Shown here piece after piece: positions 34,467-44,421 of a stretch of DNA of 64,000 nucleotides (its first letter is position 1; the number at the start of each line of letters is the position of its first letter). This DNA is from Phyllobacterium zundukense (GTDB lineage Bacteria > Pseudomonadota > Alphaproteobacteria > Rhizobiales > Rhizobiaceae). Both the position numbers and the translations under genes were made by a program. The notes below the pieces were generated by a model. That model had not been told where the DNA came from, made no database searches, and saw only the letters and a program-made list of their open reading frames with translations. The stretch spans positions 2,773,001 through 2,837,000 of the forward strand of contig NZ_CP104973.1 in NCBI RefSeq assembly GCF_025452195.1, given 5' to 3'.

Positions 34467-35675
34467 ATGTCGATGCAGGGTATCGGTTTCGGTTACAGGG
34501 AGAGGGCACCATACGCCTCTGATCCCGAGAAAAGCCGTGGACGGCTTGTGCCCGAAAGCGAAAGCCCGACACGCACGGTGTTTCAACGTGATCGCGACCG
34601 TATCATCCACTCGACGGCGTTTCGGCGGCTGAAGCACAAGACGCAAGTTTTCATCGCACACGAGGGCGATCACTACCGCACGCGGCTGACGCATACGATC
34701 GAAGTGGCGCAGATCGCCCGGGCGCTGGCGCGTTCCATGCGGCTCGACGAGGATCTCGCCGAAGCAATCGCCCTGGTGCACGATTTCGGCCACACGCCGT
34801 TTGGTCATACGGGTGAGGATGCGCTCAACGACAAGATGCGCGACTTCGGCGGTTTTGATCACAACGCGCAATCCCTGCGCATCGTAACAAATCTCGAAAA
34901 GCGTTACGCCGAGTTTGACGGGCTGAATCTGACCTGGGAAACGCTGGAGGGACTGGTCAAGCACAACGGTCCGCTGACCGATGCTCTTGGCAAAGGGCTG
35001 AAGCACCCGGTGCCCGCTGCAATCCTCGAATATAATGCGCAGCATGATCTCGAACTTTCCCGCTTTGCCTCGCTGGAAGCGCAATGTGCGGCAATTGCCG
35101 ACGACATTGCCTATAACGCTCATGATATCGATGACGGGTTGCGCTCAGGCCTGCTTACGCTCGACGCACTCGATGCCGTGCCGATAATTGGCGATATCCT
35201 GCGTGCAGTCCGGCAGAAATATCCAACTCTCGATGATGTACGTACGTCGCATGAGATTGTCCGGAGGCAGATCACAATCATGGTCGAAGACGTGATACGT
35301 GCGGCGCAGGCCGATCTGAACACATTAAAGCCTCAGACGCTCAGCGATATTCATGATGCAGGACGAACGCTAATAGGATTTTCCGTACCTCTGCGTGATC
35401 AGGAGAAGATGCTCAAGGCGTTTCTCTACGAGAACCTTTATTTCCACGAGAGCGTTATGCGGGTGCGCAAATCCGCCGACCGAATTGTGAGAGAGCTGTT
35501 CGACGCCTATCTTGCTGATGAGCAATGCATGCCCGAAGGGTGGCGCGACGGCCGGACAAAGGGCGATTTGACCTCACGCGCAAGGCTGGTAGCGGATTTT
35601 CTGGCGGGCATGACCGATACTTATGCTGTGCGCGAACACCGACGGTTGTTTGACCATACGCCCGAATTGGCCTAG
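34467..35675 (+). CDS. dgt: Deoxyguanosinetriphosphate triphosphohydrolase-like protein
   Basis: 402 residues, HD-domain hydrolase. The N-terminal [20 protein letters not shown] segment and [17 protein letters not shown] carry the first metal-binding His (76), [16 protein letters not shown] gives the HD pair (105-106), and [18 protein letters not shown] the later Asp. It splits dNTPs to nucleosides and triphosphate, limiting dNTP pools. AAGGAA precedes ATG 34467. It leads into argS across a gap that contains repeat family B copy 2. Confidence 0.92.
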   Translation: MSMQGIGFGYRERAPYASDPEKSRGRLVPESESPTRTVFQRDRDRIIHSTAFRRLKHKTQVFIAHEGDHYRTRLTHTIEVAQIARALARSMRLDEDLAEAIALVHDFGHTPFGHTGEDALNDKMRDFGGFDHNAQSLRIVTNLEKRYAEFDGLNLTWETLEGLVKHNGPLTDALGKGLKHPVPAAILEYNAQHDLELSRFASLEAQCAAIADDIAYNAHDIDDGLRSGLLTLDALDAVPIIGDILRAVRQKYPTLDDVRTSHEIVRRQITIMVEDVIRAAQADLNTLKPQTLSDIHDAGRTLIGFSVPLRDQEKMLKAFLYENLYFHESVMRVRKSADRIVRELFDAYLADEQCMPEGWRDGRTKGDLTSRARLVADFLAGMTDTYAVREHRRLFDHTPELA

Positions 35676-35704
35676 AGACGCGTTTGCAAATCCACCCTGA
35701 TGGA

Positions 35705-35793
35705 CATCTGATGCGACTTTTTGCGCTTCCGGTGCTCATGGACGAAAATGTCCACTGCGCTCCGGTTCTCGAAAATCACATCACCTGTCTGAT
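35705..35793. repeat. Inverted repeat, family B copy 2
   Basis: ATCTGATGCGACTTTTTGCG then CTTCCGGTGCTCATGGAC, a small TGGAC..GTCCA hairpin, and CTGCGCTCCGGTTCTCGAAA. It lies between dgt and argS. Confidence 0.75.
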
Positions 35794-35875
35794 CAAGCTG
35801 AATTTTCAAAGGTCTCTAACGCAATTCGGCCAACGGCCGTTGATTTTTCTATGAACCCCGAATGAGTATGACGTC

Positions 35876-37633
35876 ATGAACATCTTCGCCGATTTCGACG
35901 CGCGGATTAAGAACGCCCTGCAAGCGCTTGATTTAAAAACCACAGATGGTGCTGCGGTGGATCTGTCTCGCGTCGGCGTCGAGCCGCCGCGCGATCCCAG
36001 CCATGGCGATATCGCGACGAATGCTGCAATGGTGCTCTCCAAGGCAGTTGGCCAAAACCCGCGCGAACTTGCTGTCAGAATCGGAGATGCGCTGAAGAGT
36101 GATCCCGACGTGGGTTCCGTCGATGTGGCGGGCCCCGGTTTCATCAATCTGCGGCTAAAGGATGTATATTGGCATCGGCAACTTGCCGTAATGCTGGGCG
36201 CCGGGCTCGATTATGGCCGGTCAAAGCTCGGCTACGGCCATCGGGTCAATGTCGAATATGTGTCGGCCAATCCGACCGGCCCCATGCATGTCGGTCATTG
36301 CCGGGGTGCGGTAGTTGGCGATGCGCTGGCCAACCTGCTCAAATTTGCAGGTTATGACGTTGCCAAGGAATATTACATCAATGATGCCGGCGCGCAGATC
36401 GATGTGCTGGCAAGCTCTGTGATGCTGCGGTATCGCGAGGCGCTCGGAGAGCAGATCGGCGATATTCCTGCGGGGCTCTATCCTGGCGATTATCTCGTGC
36501 CCGTGGGGCAGGCGCTCGCCGCCGATCATGGGACGAAACTACTCGAAATGCCGGAGGACGAAGCTCTCGCCATCGTCAAGGACCGGACGATCGATGCGAT
36601 GATGGCCATGATCCGCGATGATCTCGCCTCGCTCAACGTCCATCATGACGTGTTCTTCTCCGAGCGGACGCTGCATGCCAGCAACGCCAAGCTGATCCGG
36701 TCTGCTATCAACGACCTGACGCTCAAGGGGCATGTGTACAAGGGCAAGCTGCCGCCGCCAAAGGGCCAATTGCCGGAAGACTGGGAAGATCGGGAGCAAA
36801 CGCTGTTCCGGTCAACCGATGTTGGCGACGATATCGATCGGCCATTGGTCAAGTCGGACGGCCAGTTCACTTATTTCGCAGCCGACGTTGCCTATTTCAA
36901 GGACAAGTACGACCGGCACTTCGACGAAATGATCTATGTGCTTGGCGCGGATCACGGCGGTTACGTCAAGCGGCTGGAGTCTCTGGCGCGTGCCGTCTCC
37001 GGCGGTACGGCGAAGCTCACCGTTCTGATCTGCCAGTTGGTCAAGCTATACCGGAACGGCGAACCCGTGCGGATGTCGAAGCGCTCCGGCGAATTCGTCA
37101 CCTTGCGTGATGTGGTGGAAGAAGTGGGCCGCGATCCCGTCCGGTTCATGATGCTATACCGGAAGAACGACGCCCCGCTCGATTTCGACTTCGCCAAAGT
37201 CACCGAACATTCCAAGGACAATCCTGTTTTCTATGTTCAGTATGCTTCGGCCAGATGCCATTCGGTTTTCCGCCAGGCGATGGAACAACTGGGGATTGGC
37301 GAAATCCAGTTGGCGGCGAGTTCACAGCACTTCGATTTGCTGACGGATGAAAGCGAAATCGCGCTTATCCGCAAGCTTGCCGAATACCCGCGATTGATCG
37401 AAACAGCGGCTTTGCATCAGGAACCGCACAGGCTTGCTTTCTACCTCTACGATCTCGCGAGTTCGCTGCATACGCAGTGGAATAAGGGAACCGAAAACCC
37501 GGACTTACGTTTTATTAAGGTTAACGATCCAAACTTGTCCCAAGCCAGGCTGGGGCTGGTGCAGGTTGTTTCGAAGGTCTTGACGTCCGGATTGTCAATA
37601 ATAGGTGCGGACGCCCCGACCGAAATGCGTTAG
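35876..37633 (+). CDS. argS: Arginine--tRNA ligase
   Basis: 585 residues, class I. The HIGH motif is [16 protein letters not shown] (HVGH at 138-141), and the KMSKS-like loop [12 protein letters not shown] begins at about 399. The N-terminal Add1 domain (about 1-110) and the C-terminal anticodon-binding DALR domain are of normal length. It charges tRNA-Arg and forms part of the conserved rhizobial order dgt-argS-SPOR-nagZ. Confidence 0.96.
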   Translation: MNIFADFDARIKNALQALDLKTTDGAAVDLSRVGVEPPRDPSHGDIATNAAMVLSKAVGQNPRELAVRIGDALKSDPDVGSVDVAGPGFINLRLKDVYWHRQLAVMLGAGLDYGRSKLGYGHRVNVEYVSANPTGPMHVGHCRGAVVGDALANLLKFAGYDVAKEYYINDAGAQIDVLASSVMLRYREALGEQIGDIPAGLYPGDYLVPVGQALAADHGTKLLEMPEDEALAIVKDRTIDAMMAMIRDDLASLNVHHDVFFSERTLHASNAKLIRSAINDLTLKGHVYKGKLPPPKGQLPEDWEDREQTLFRSTDVGDDIDRPLVKSDGQFTYFAADVAYFKDKYDRHFDEMIYVLGADHGGYVKRLESLARAVSGGTAKLTVLICQLVKLYRNGEPVRMSKRSGEFVTLRDVVEEVGRDPVRFMMLYRKNDAPLDFDFAKVTEHSKDNPVFYVQYASARCHSVFRQAMEQLGIGEIQLAASSQHFDLLTDESEIALIRKLAEYPRLIETAALHQEPHRLAFYLYDLASSLHTQWNKGTENPDLRFIKVNDPNLSQARLGLVQVVSKVLTSGLSIIGADAPTEMR

Positions 37634-37744
37634 TAAACGCTGAAAAGCGTAGCAATCCTGTCAACTTTTGCCCACATTGCGCTGGTAGGGCCAATGCGGT
37701 GGCGATTTCGGTCGTCCCACAGTTGAGAGTACAGGATTAACGCT

Positions 37745-40327
37745 ATGGCGGACAACTATCTTCAGCGTTCTCACCGGCAGGATGATTCGCGATCAGGTAA
37801 TAACGACCCTCTGATGGAGCTTTCCCGTATCATGGGAACGGTCGAAGAAGAAGGGCCGTCTACCGAATCCAACGATGATTTTGCTATGGATCTCGAACGC
37901 GAGCTGATGGGGGGCTTCGATGAACAAGCCGCGCCTCAGTCCGCTGACAATGATGCCGACGATCAGCTTGCCGCTCAGGATTTTCAGGAATCCATCGAGC
38001 GTGAGTTGGCGGCGGAACCGTCATACGAATTTCACCAAGCCCCCGTCGAAACCGTGGCCGCCTACGAAGAGCCGGATTACGCCGACTACGAGCCGGACCC
38101 GGTTTACGTGGACAGCGAAGCGGGCGAGGGTGCTGGTGCTCCGATAGAGCAGGCCATCGCCCACTACGAAGAGCGTCCGGCCGTCGCAGCGCCATCACTC
38201 AGTCTCGAGGATGAGCTCGAAACCTTGCTTGCTGGGTCGGCGCAGCCAACCGTGCAGCGTTCGGCAAATGCTTCCTGGGGTTATGGATCGCAGACGCAGG
38301 TCCCGGGACGAACAGAAATTGCCCCGTCAATCAGCCGGACGACGTCATACCAGCAACCATCCCATGCGCAGGAATCGGTTACCCACCAGGTTCCCGAGCC
38401 GGAGCCTGTAGCTTACGCAGCTGTCGAAGAAGAGCAGGTTCAGGACGCGGCGATCGAGGATTTCGATACCGACGAATTGATGGCGGCGTTCGATGATTTC
38501 GAAGTAACGGCGGATCAGGACGAGGATAGTGAACCGGTTGCAGAAGCAGCCCCGGTTTTTCCGCTCTATCAGAGCGTGGAGCAATCCCCGGCGCCGGTTC
38601 ATGAACCAATCGAAGTGCCTGTCGCCACCCCTGTTGCCAGCGCACCGCGATTGCCCGAGGTCCACGAGCTCAGCGACTATGCCGACGAGCTAGATCGCGC
38701 CGCGTCGGCGATCACCGCCGCCCCCGATGTGGATACGGTGGCGGTTACAGAAAGCCGGGTTGATTATACCGAGTCGCTCGATCTTCCGGCCGTGAACTAT
38801 GAGGACGACGTTCCGCAGCACAATGGACTGAACGAGCTGGACAATGAATTTGCCGAGGTGTTCGGCTCGATAGAAGCGGACGATTCGCGCGGCGCCTATG
38901 TCGCCGCGGAAGATCCTGCTCCGCAAGAGCCCGAGAAGGACCAATACGCGGAAATTTTCGCCGATGTATTCGGCAACGAAGCAGATCAGAACAAATATAA
39001 TCCGGCAGGCTATGCGACAGCGGCAGCCGGCGCTGCGGCCATGGCCGTCGCTGCCAGCTCCAAACAAAGCCGGGCCACCCCGGCCTATGGTCCGGAAGAG
39101 GATCTGGATTTCGGCTATGATCCTCGGCAGGACAACGTCGATATAGCCGCTACACCCTATGGGCAAAAGGAAACACCCGCGCCTCGCCGCAGTAATCTGT
39201 TTGTTCCCGGTGTGGCAGCTGCTGTTGTTTTGCTCGCGGTCGCCGGTGCCGTCGCCTACAAATGGACCGGCGGCTCGAACGGCGAACCTGTCGTCATCAT
39301 GGCAGACAAGACGCCGATCAAAGTTCAGCCCGAAACCGCCAGCACGGCCGTAGTGCCAAATCAAGACAAAGCGGTTTACGACAAGAGCGCGACGGCTGCT
39401 CCGGAAGCGCCGAAGCAGGATCAGCTCGTAACAACACGGGAGGATCCTATCGATCTTCCAGCCGATGAGGATGGAGGCGCGTCCGTTGCGGATATGCTCG
39501 CCACCGATGCGCCCCCCACCGATGGTCCTGCTGCGGGCGACAAGGTGGAGGCGCGTGTTGATCCTGCCACCACAGACGATACTGCCGACGCTGCACCGGC
39601 GGAACGCAACAGTGCGATTGCACCGCGCAAGGTGCAGACAATGGTCGTCAAACCGGATGGCACGATGGTCGCCTCCATTCCAGAACCGGCTGATCCGGTG
39701 AGTGCCGGCCCTGCCGCTGCCCCGGCTGACCGTCCCGCTGCTCCGCTCGACGCAAATGCATCCGCAGCGCCGGCAACAACTGGCGACGACGAAATTGGCG
39801 CATTGGTGCAGGACGCACCGGCAGCTGTGCCTGCACAGACTGCTGCACCTGCACCCGAAGCACCAGCTGCAACTGCAGCGGCAAAACCGGCTCCGGCTGC
39901 TGGCAAGTTGCCTCCGAAGCCCGTCGCGACCAAGAAAATTACTCCCGAAACGGTTGCTTCCGTTACGCCGAAGAATATTCCGGTGGTCGAATCGCGTCCG
40001 GCAGATCAACCGATCGATATTGTCGATCGCGTTCCGCCAAAGAATGCAGCGGGCCAGCAGGTCGCTTCCGCAGCTCCGGCAGCGGGCAGCTATCTCATCC
40101 AGATCGCCTCGCAACCGAATGTCGAGGGCGCGCAGAAGACATATGCTTCGCTCTCGCAGAAATATGCGGGTGTGATCGGCGGCCGCGGTGTCGATATCAA
40201 ACAGGCCGAGATTGCCGGCAAGGGCACATTCTTCCGTGTCCGCATCCCAGCTGGCTCCAAGAGCGATGCGAACGCCCTGTGTGCGAAGTACAAGACTGCA
40301 GGTGGCAGCTGCTTCGTTACACAGTAA
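37745..40327 (+). CDS. SPOR domain-containing cell-envelope protein
   Basis: 860 residues. A long acidic, disordered cytoplasmic part (about 1-480) leads to one membrane segment near 483-506 (VPGVAAAVVLLAVAGAVAY), a Pro/Ala-rich periplasmic linker, and a C-terminal SPOR domain (about 780-860, beginning GSYLIQIASQPNVEGAQKTY). SPOR domains bind glycan strands without stem peptides at division sites, so it is probably a division or septum protein. An inner Ala-rich stretch (YATAAAGAAAMAVAASSKQ) is at about 420-440. A strong terminator follows. Its place between argS and nagZ is conserved in rhizobia. Confidence 0.9.
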   Translation: MADNYLQRSHRQDDSRSGNNDPLMELSRIMGTVEEEGPSTESNDDFAMDLERELMGGFDEQAAPQSADNDADDQLAAQDFQESIERELAAEPSYEFHQAPVETVAAYEEPDYADYEPDPVYVDSEAGEGAGAPIEQAIAHYEERPAVAAPSLSLEDELETLLAGSAQPTVQRSANASWGYGSQTQVPGRTEIAPSISRTTSYQQPSHAQESVTHQVPEPEPVAYAAVEEEQVQDAAIEDFDTDELMAAFDDFEVTADQDEDSEPVAEAAPVFPLYQSVEQSPAPVHEPIEVPVATPVASAPRLPEVHELSDYADELDRAASAITAAPDVDTVAVTESRVDYTESLDLPAVNYEDDVPQHNGLNELDNEFAEVFGSIEADDSRGAYVAAEDPAPQEPEKDQYAEIFADVFGNEADQNKYNPAGYATAAAGAAAMAVAASSKQSRATPAYGPEEDLDFGYDPRQDNVDIAATPYGQKETPAPRRSNLFVPGVAAAVVLLAVAGAVAYKWTGGSNGEPVVIMADKTPIKVQPETASTAVVPNQDKAVYDKSATAAPEAPKQDQLVTTREDPIDLPADEDGGASVADMLATDAPPTDGPAAGDKVEARVDPATTDDTADAAPAERNSAIAPRKVQTMVVKPDGTMVASIPEPADPVSAGPAAAPADRPAAPLDANASAAPATTGDDEIGALVQDAPAAVPAQTAAPAPEAPAATAAAKPAPAAGKLPPKPVATKKITPETVASVTPKNIPVVESRPADQPIDIVDRVPPKNAAGQQVASAAPAAGSYLIQIASQPNVEGAQKTYASLSQKYAGVIGGRGVDIKQAEIAGKGTFFRVRIPAGSKSDANALCAKYKTAGGSCFVTQ

Positions 40328-40347
40328 AAGACCTCGCGCATCTCATT

Positions 40348-40380
40348 GAAAAGGCTCCGCCATTGGCGGAGCCTTTTTTC
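40348..40380 (+). terminator. Intrinsic terminator after the SPOR gene
   Basis: GAAAAGGCTCCGCC, loop ATT, GGCGGAGCC followed by TTTTTT, 20 bases after the stop. Confidence 0.95.
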
Positions 40381-40492
40381 GTTTGCGAGAGTGTAATCGA
40401 CTGATAACTTGATCGAATATTACTTGTTTTTTAGGCTCATAGAATTGTCACTTCGCTGATTGTAAAACCCAACAGATGGGATTATATTTTTT

Positions 40493-40744
40493 ATGGTTGT
40501 TATCCATCGTGTGTACGGTTTTCGTTTTGTGATCTACACCGTCGACCACGAACCAGCGCATATCCATATTACCGGGGCGGGACAGGCGAAGATCAATCTC
40601 GATGGTTTCGGCGGAGCACCCGAATTGGTTTACAGTATCGGCATCAAGCGCTCCGACATGAAGCGGCTGATGGCGGAGGTTTGCGTGCACCGTGACATAT
40701 TCAAACAGGAATGGGAGCGTATCCATGGCAGCAGGCTTGACTGA
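40493..40744 (+). CDS. DUF4160 domain-containing protein
   Basis: 83 residues. The family pattern is visible: FRFVIYTVDHEPAHIHITG, with the DHxPxHxH signature, a KINLDGFG strand and IHGSRLD at the end. DUF4160 proteins are nearly always paired with a DUF2442 protein, as here, and the pair has been proposed as a toxin-antitoxin-like module; which would be the toxin is not known to me. Its last 20 bases overlap the next gene. The pair is inserted between the SPOR gene and nagZ, which are usually neighbours. Confidence 0.85.
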   Translation: MVVIHRVYGFRFVIYTVDHEPAHIHITGAGQAKINLDGFGGAPELVYSIGIKRSDMKRLMAEVCVHRDIFKQEWERIHGSRLD

Positions 40745-41147
40745 CGCGCAGTTCGATCTGGCGAATGCCAGGGGACAAGAAACACTTATGATGGAACCTC
40801 GGGCGTCGCTGGCTCGATATGATAGTGTAACCCGGCGTGTGGTGATAGATTTGGTCAATGGGTGCAGCTATGCATTTCCCTTCCATTTCGTGCAAGATTT
40901 ACAGAATGCGAGTGATGAGGACCTCGTTGATATCCGGGTCGATGGGGCCGGCCTGAACTTGCACTGGCCAAAGCTGGATGTTGATCTCTATGTGCCTGCT
41001 CTTGTGTCAGGCATCTTCGGTACGCGGGCCTGGATGACCCGGGAACTTGCTCGCGCAGCGGGAAAGGCCGTTTCACCAGCGAAATCGGCAGCAGCCAGAG
41101 TAAATGGTGCAAAGGGTGGACGTCCGCGAAAAACAGCTAGCGGCTGA
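40725..41147 (+). CDS. DUF2442 domain-containing protein with AT-hook-like tail
   Basis: 140 residues. The DUF2442 core spans about 25-85 (RVVIDLVNGCSYAFPFHFVQ, then LHWPKLDVDLYVPALVSGIF). The C-terminus ends AARVNGAKGGRPRKTASG; GRP flanked by basic residues is an AT-hook-like DNA-binding element, so it may be the antitoxin or autoregulator of the pair. ATG 40725 overlaps the DUF4160 gene by 20 bases, suggesting translational coupling. No activity is known. Confidence 0.85.
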   Translation: MAAGLTDAQFDLANARGQETLMMEPRASLARYDSVTRRVVIDLVNGCSYAFPFHFVQDLQNASDEDLVDIRVDGAGLNLHWPKLDVDLYVPALVSGIFGTRAWMTRELARAAGKAVSPAKSAAARVNGAKGGRPRKTASG

Positions 41148-41218
41148 TCTCACTGAAGCTTTTGCAAAAGTTCAGCGAAGCCTGTGCGATAGGCAGTGAT
41201 TTGAAGTAGACTCCCACC

Positions 41219-42238
41219 ATGAGCGAATCAAAAGCATGGATTGCCGGGACGACCGGTTTGAAACTGACCCCAGACGAAATCGCATTCTTTCGCGATGAGC
41301 GGCCGTGGGGTTTTATTCTTTTTGCCCGCAATATCAGCGAGCCAGCACAGATCGAAGACCTGTGCGCGCATCTGCGCGATCTGGTGGACCGCGACGACGC
41401 ACTGGTGCTGATCGATCAGGAAGGCGGACGCGTGCAGCGCCTGCGACCGCCGCTCGTGCCGGATTACCCTTCAGGATCGCAGCTCGGCGCGCTTTTCCGG
41501 GAAAATGAGGAACTTGGATTGCGCTCCGCCTGGCTCCTGTCGCGCCTGCATGCGTTCGATCTCCTCAAGCTCGGCATCAATGTCGATTGCCTGCCGGTGC
41601 TCGATGTCCCCGTCGAAGGCGCCAATGACGTTATCGGCACACGCGCCTATGGCAAGCATCCGGAGATCGTGACGGCCATGGGCCGAGCCGCGGCGGACGG
41701 CTTGCTTGCAGGCGGCATGCTGCCAGTGGTCAAGCACATACCGGGGCACGGCCGCGCCTTTGCCGACACACATCATGAATTGCCGACGGTCACGACGCCG
41801 CTTGAGGAACTAGCCGAACATGATTTCGCGCCGTTCCGGGCTTTGGCGGACCTGCCGATGGCGATGAGCGCGCATGTGATCTTTTCGGCCGTCGACCCGA
41901 AGAACCCGGCGACGACATCGGGCAAGGTGGTGGAAGAGATCATCCGCGACTATATAGGTTTCGACGGACTGCTGATAAGCGACGATGTTTCCATGAATGC
42001 ACTTTCTGGGGATTATTTCGACCGGACCAAAGCAATCTTTGCGGCCGGACTTGATATCGTGCTTCATTGCCACGGCATCATGGATCAAATGAAGGCGGTT
42101 GCGGCTTGCACGCCCGAGCTTGAGGGCAAGGCGTTCGAGCGGGCGCAGCGAGCAATCGAATATCGAAAAGAACCGGATACGTCCAACGAGGAAGAACTCC
42201 GGGAAGAGTTCCAGCGCACTTTCGAGGCGGTGGCATAG
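41219..42238 (+). CDS. nagZ: Beta-N-acetylhexosaminidase
   Basis: 339 residues, glycoside hydrolase family 3. The family motif KHIPGHGRAFADTHHELP is near 170-190 and includes the His-Asp pair, and the nucleophile lies in LLISDDVSMNALSG near 250-265. NagZ removes N-acetylglucosamine from 1,6-anhydro-muropeptides during cell-wall recycling in the cytoplasm. The start has no clear ribosome site. ScpA follows within 14 bases, so nagZ-scpA-scpB are likely one operon. Confidence 0.92.
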   Translation: MSESKAWIAGTTGLKLTPDEIAFFRDERPWGFILFARNISEPAQIEDLCAHLRDLVDRDDALVLIDQEGGRVQRLRPPLVPDYPSGSQLGALFRENEELGLRSAWLLSRLHAFDLLKLGINVDCLPVLDVPVEGANDVIGTRAYGKHPEIVTAMGRAAADGLLAGGMLPVVKHIPGHGRAFADTHHELPTVTTPLEELAEHDFAPFRALADLPMAMSAHVIFSAVDPKNPATTSGKVVEEIIRDYIGFDGLLISDDVSMNALSGDYFDRTKAIFAAGLDIVLHCHGIMDQMKAVAACTPELEGKAFERAQRAIEYRKEPDTSNEEELREEFQRTFEAVA

Positions 42239-42251
42239 AAGCGAGAGAAAT

Positions 42252-43100
42252 TTGGCGAGTGAGCAAAAGATAAACGGCAACGACACGGCACCCATGGAGG
42301 CGCTGTGGGAAAGTCAGGTCGATCGCGCTGCCAGCGAGCCATCGCTTGTTATTGATATCAAGGGGTTCGAAGGTCCACTTGATCTCTTGCTGCATCTGGC
42401 GCGCAATCAGCGCGTCGATCTTGCCCGCATCTCTGTACTCGCCTTGGTCGAGCAGTACCTGATTTTCATCCAGCAGGCGCAGGCATTGAGGCTTGAGCTT
42501 GCCGCCGATTATCTGGTCATGGCGGCGTGGCTTACCTACCTCAAGTCCAAGCTTCTGATCCCCAAGGCGCCTGGCGACGAAGGCGAAAGCGGCGAGGAAT
42601 TGGCGGCAACGCTGCAGTTTCGGCTGAAGCGGCTGGAAGCGATGCGTGACGCGGCAACGAAGCTCATCAACCGTAACCGGCTCGGCCGCGATGTCTTCGC
42701 CCGCGGCATGCCCGAGGCTGTGATTGTCGATCAAACCAACGCCTATGCAGCGACGCTCTACGAGCTTTTGACCGCCTACGCTTCACAGCGGCAAAAGCGG
42801 GCCACGTCGCATGTACAGATCGCGCGGCGTACGGTCTGGTCGCTGAAGGACGCGCGCGAAATCCTGATGCGGCTTGTAGGTGAGACGAAGGATTGGACGG
42901 CGCTAGATCATTACCTGCTGGAATTTATCTTTTCGCCGGCAGAGCGGGCGACCGCAATGGCCAGCTCCTTTGCTGCCAGCCTGGAAATGGTTCGGGAAGG
43001 GCATCTGGAAATCCGCCAGACCGGCGCGTTCAACCCGATCTACCTGCGCAACAGGCTTGATAAGCAGACCGAGCCGCTGAAGGATGTGGCAAATGGCTGA
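42252..43100 (+). CDS. scpA: Segregation and condensation protein A
   Basis: 282 residues from TTG 42252 (GAGAGAAA just upstream); ATG 42294 is the alternative and lacks a ribosome site. The kleisin N-terminal segment IDIKGFEGPLDLLLHLARNQ is diagnostic, as is QYLIFIQQAQ and YLVMAAWLTYLKSKLLIP. ScpA links the heads of SMC and binds ScpB to form condensin, needed for chromosome segregation. It overlaps scpB by eight bases. Confidence 0.93.
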   Translation: MASEQKINGNDTAPMEALWESQVDRAASEPSLVIDIKGFEGPLDLLLHLARNQRVDLARISVLALVEQYLIFIQQAQALRLELAADYLVMAAWLTYLKSKLLIPKAPGDEGESGEELAATLQFRLKRLEAMRDAATKLINRNRLGRDVFARGMPEAVIVDQTNAYAATLYELLTAYASQRQKRATSHVQIARRTVWSLKDAREILMRLVGETKDWTALDHYLLEFIFSPAERATAMASSFAASLEMVREGHLEIRQTGAFNPIYLRNRLDKQTEPLKDVANG

Positions 43101-43815
43101 CAGCATTCATAGCATCGACGATCACGAGGCCGAGTTGCCGGCTGGCAACTGGAATTCGTCGATTTCAGTTTCGGAAGCGCTGCGTATGGCCGAGGCCATA
43201 TTGTTCGCATCGGCAGAGCCGGTAACGGAAAAGGCCCTGCGTGAGCGCCTGCCATCCGGTGTCGACGTGGCTGCGCTGCTTGGCGAATTGCAGGAGATTT
43301 ATTCAAAGCGCGGCATCAATCTGCGGCAGACCGGCGGCGCATGGGCGTTCCGCACGGCTGCTGATCTCGCCTTCCTGATGAACCGGGAGGCCGTTCAACA
43401 AAAGAAGCTGTCGCGTGCAGCCCTCGAGGTCCTTGCAATCATCGCCTATCATCAACCGGTGACACGCGCCGAGCTTGAAGATATTCGTGGTGTCGAGACT
43501 TCGAAGGGCACGCTCGATGTGCTGATGGAAACTGGCTGGATCAAATTCCGCGGTCGCCGCCGGACACCCGGCCGTCCCATCACCTACGGGACTACTGCTT
43601 CATTCCTCGACCATTTCGGCCTGCAGGAAGTACGCGACCTGCCGGGGATTGACGAATTGCGCGGTGCAGGCCTGCTTTCGACGCGCATGCCGACGAACTT
43701 TGCCATCCCGATCCCGGTCAACGATCCGGATGAACTGACCGAAGATGAAGATCCTCTGACGGATATTGATCTCGAGGAGCTCGGTCTTTTGACACCCCGC
43801 GTCGAACATGATTGA
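43093..43815 (+). CDS. scpB: Segregation and condensation protein B
   Basis: 240 residues with two winged-helix domains. Hallmarks are EALRMAEAILFASAEPVTE near the start and SRAALEVLAIIAYHQPVTRA with RGRRRTPGRPITYGTT in the second domain. The C-terminus is acidic (DELTEDEDPLTDIDLEELG). ScpB dimers bind ScpA within SMC condensin. ATG 43093 overlaps the end of scpA. Confidence 0.93.
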   Translation: MADSIHSIDDHEAELPAGNWNSSISVSEALRMAEAILFASAEPVTEKALRERLPSGVDVAALLGELQEIYSKRGINLRQTGGAWAFRTAADLAFLMNREAVQQKKLSRAALEVLAIIAYHQPVTRAELEDIRGVETSKGTLDVLMETGWIKFRGRRRTPGRPITYGTTASFLDHFGLQEVRDLPGIDELRGAGLLSTRMPTNFAIPIPVNDPDELTEDEDPLTDIDLEELGLLTPRVEHD

Positions 43816-43987
43816 GACAAGCTTTTTGGCTACAAATAAGCGCATCGCATAAAAATCGTGATCCCGATTTCAATTCGGACTTGCGCAGCGTTTACATGAA
43901 TGTGAAAGAGCAGATGAGACTTGTGTTTGAAAAGCACGGGGAAAAGACATAGATCAGCCCAAACTGTTGGGCGAATGTGAGGTTCAA

Positions 43988-44215
43988 ATGGGTAGTTTTT
44001 CAATCTGGCACTGGCTTATCGTGCTTGCGGTCGTGCTTCTTCTTTTTGGTCGCGGCAAGATCCCGGAACTCATGGGTGATGTCGCCAAGGGTATCAAGAA
44101 TTTCAAGAGCGGCATGAGCGACGACGATGCTGACACCGCCGACAATTCGAAAACGATTGATAATCAGACAAGCCAGCCGGTGAATTCGGTGAAGGAAAAG
44201 ACCACAAAGTCTTGA
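43988..44215 (+). CDS. tatA: Sec-independent protein translocase TatA
   Basis: 75 residues. One N-terminal membrane helix ([16 protein letters not shown]), the [20 protein letters not shown] hinge and amphipathic helix, then an acidic tail. TatA oligomers form the passage for folded substrates. ATG 43988 matches the family start MGSFSIWHW. The gene is separated from tatB by 206 bases holding a repeat, which is unusual for this operon. Confidence 0.95.
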   Translation: MGSFSIWHWLIVLAVVLLLFGRGKIPELMGDVAKGIKNFKSGMSDDDADTADNSKTIDNQTSQPVNSVKEKTTKS

Positions 44216-44244
44216 GAGCCGTTTTTAAACTCTACTGCAGCGGT

Positions 44245-44332
44245 CATCTGACGCGGTTTTGTGCGCTTCCGGTGCTCACGTACTTTATGTACGCTGCGCT
44301 CCGGTTCTCGAAAACCACGCCATATGCCTCGC
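44245..44332. repeat. Inverted repeat, family B copy 3, inside tatABC
   Basis: CATCTGACGCGGTTTTGTGC, GCTTCCGGTGCTCACGTAC, a GTAC-centred hairpin, then CTGCGCTCCGGTTCTCGAAA and ACC. It lies between tatA and tatB, which are normally close. Confidence 0.8.
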
Positions 44333-44421
44333 CGCAGCGACTTTCCAAACGGGCTCTAGGTCCGACGATAGCCTTGTCCTGCGCGCGGCTACCTTGCCGT
44401 GTCGTGGCTGGAGCATGATGA

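Noticed and set aside
34371..35123. Open frame antisense to dgt
   Set aside because: It starts within dgt, ends in the family D repeat and has no domain.
38690..40114. Open frame antisense to the SPOR gene
   Set aside because: Cys/Arg-rich translation with no domain, created by the Ala/Pro-rich codons of the opposite strand.
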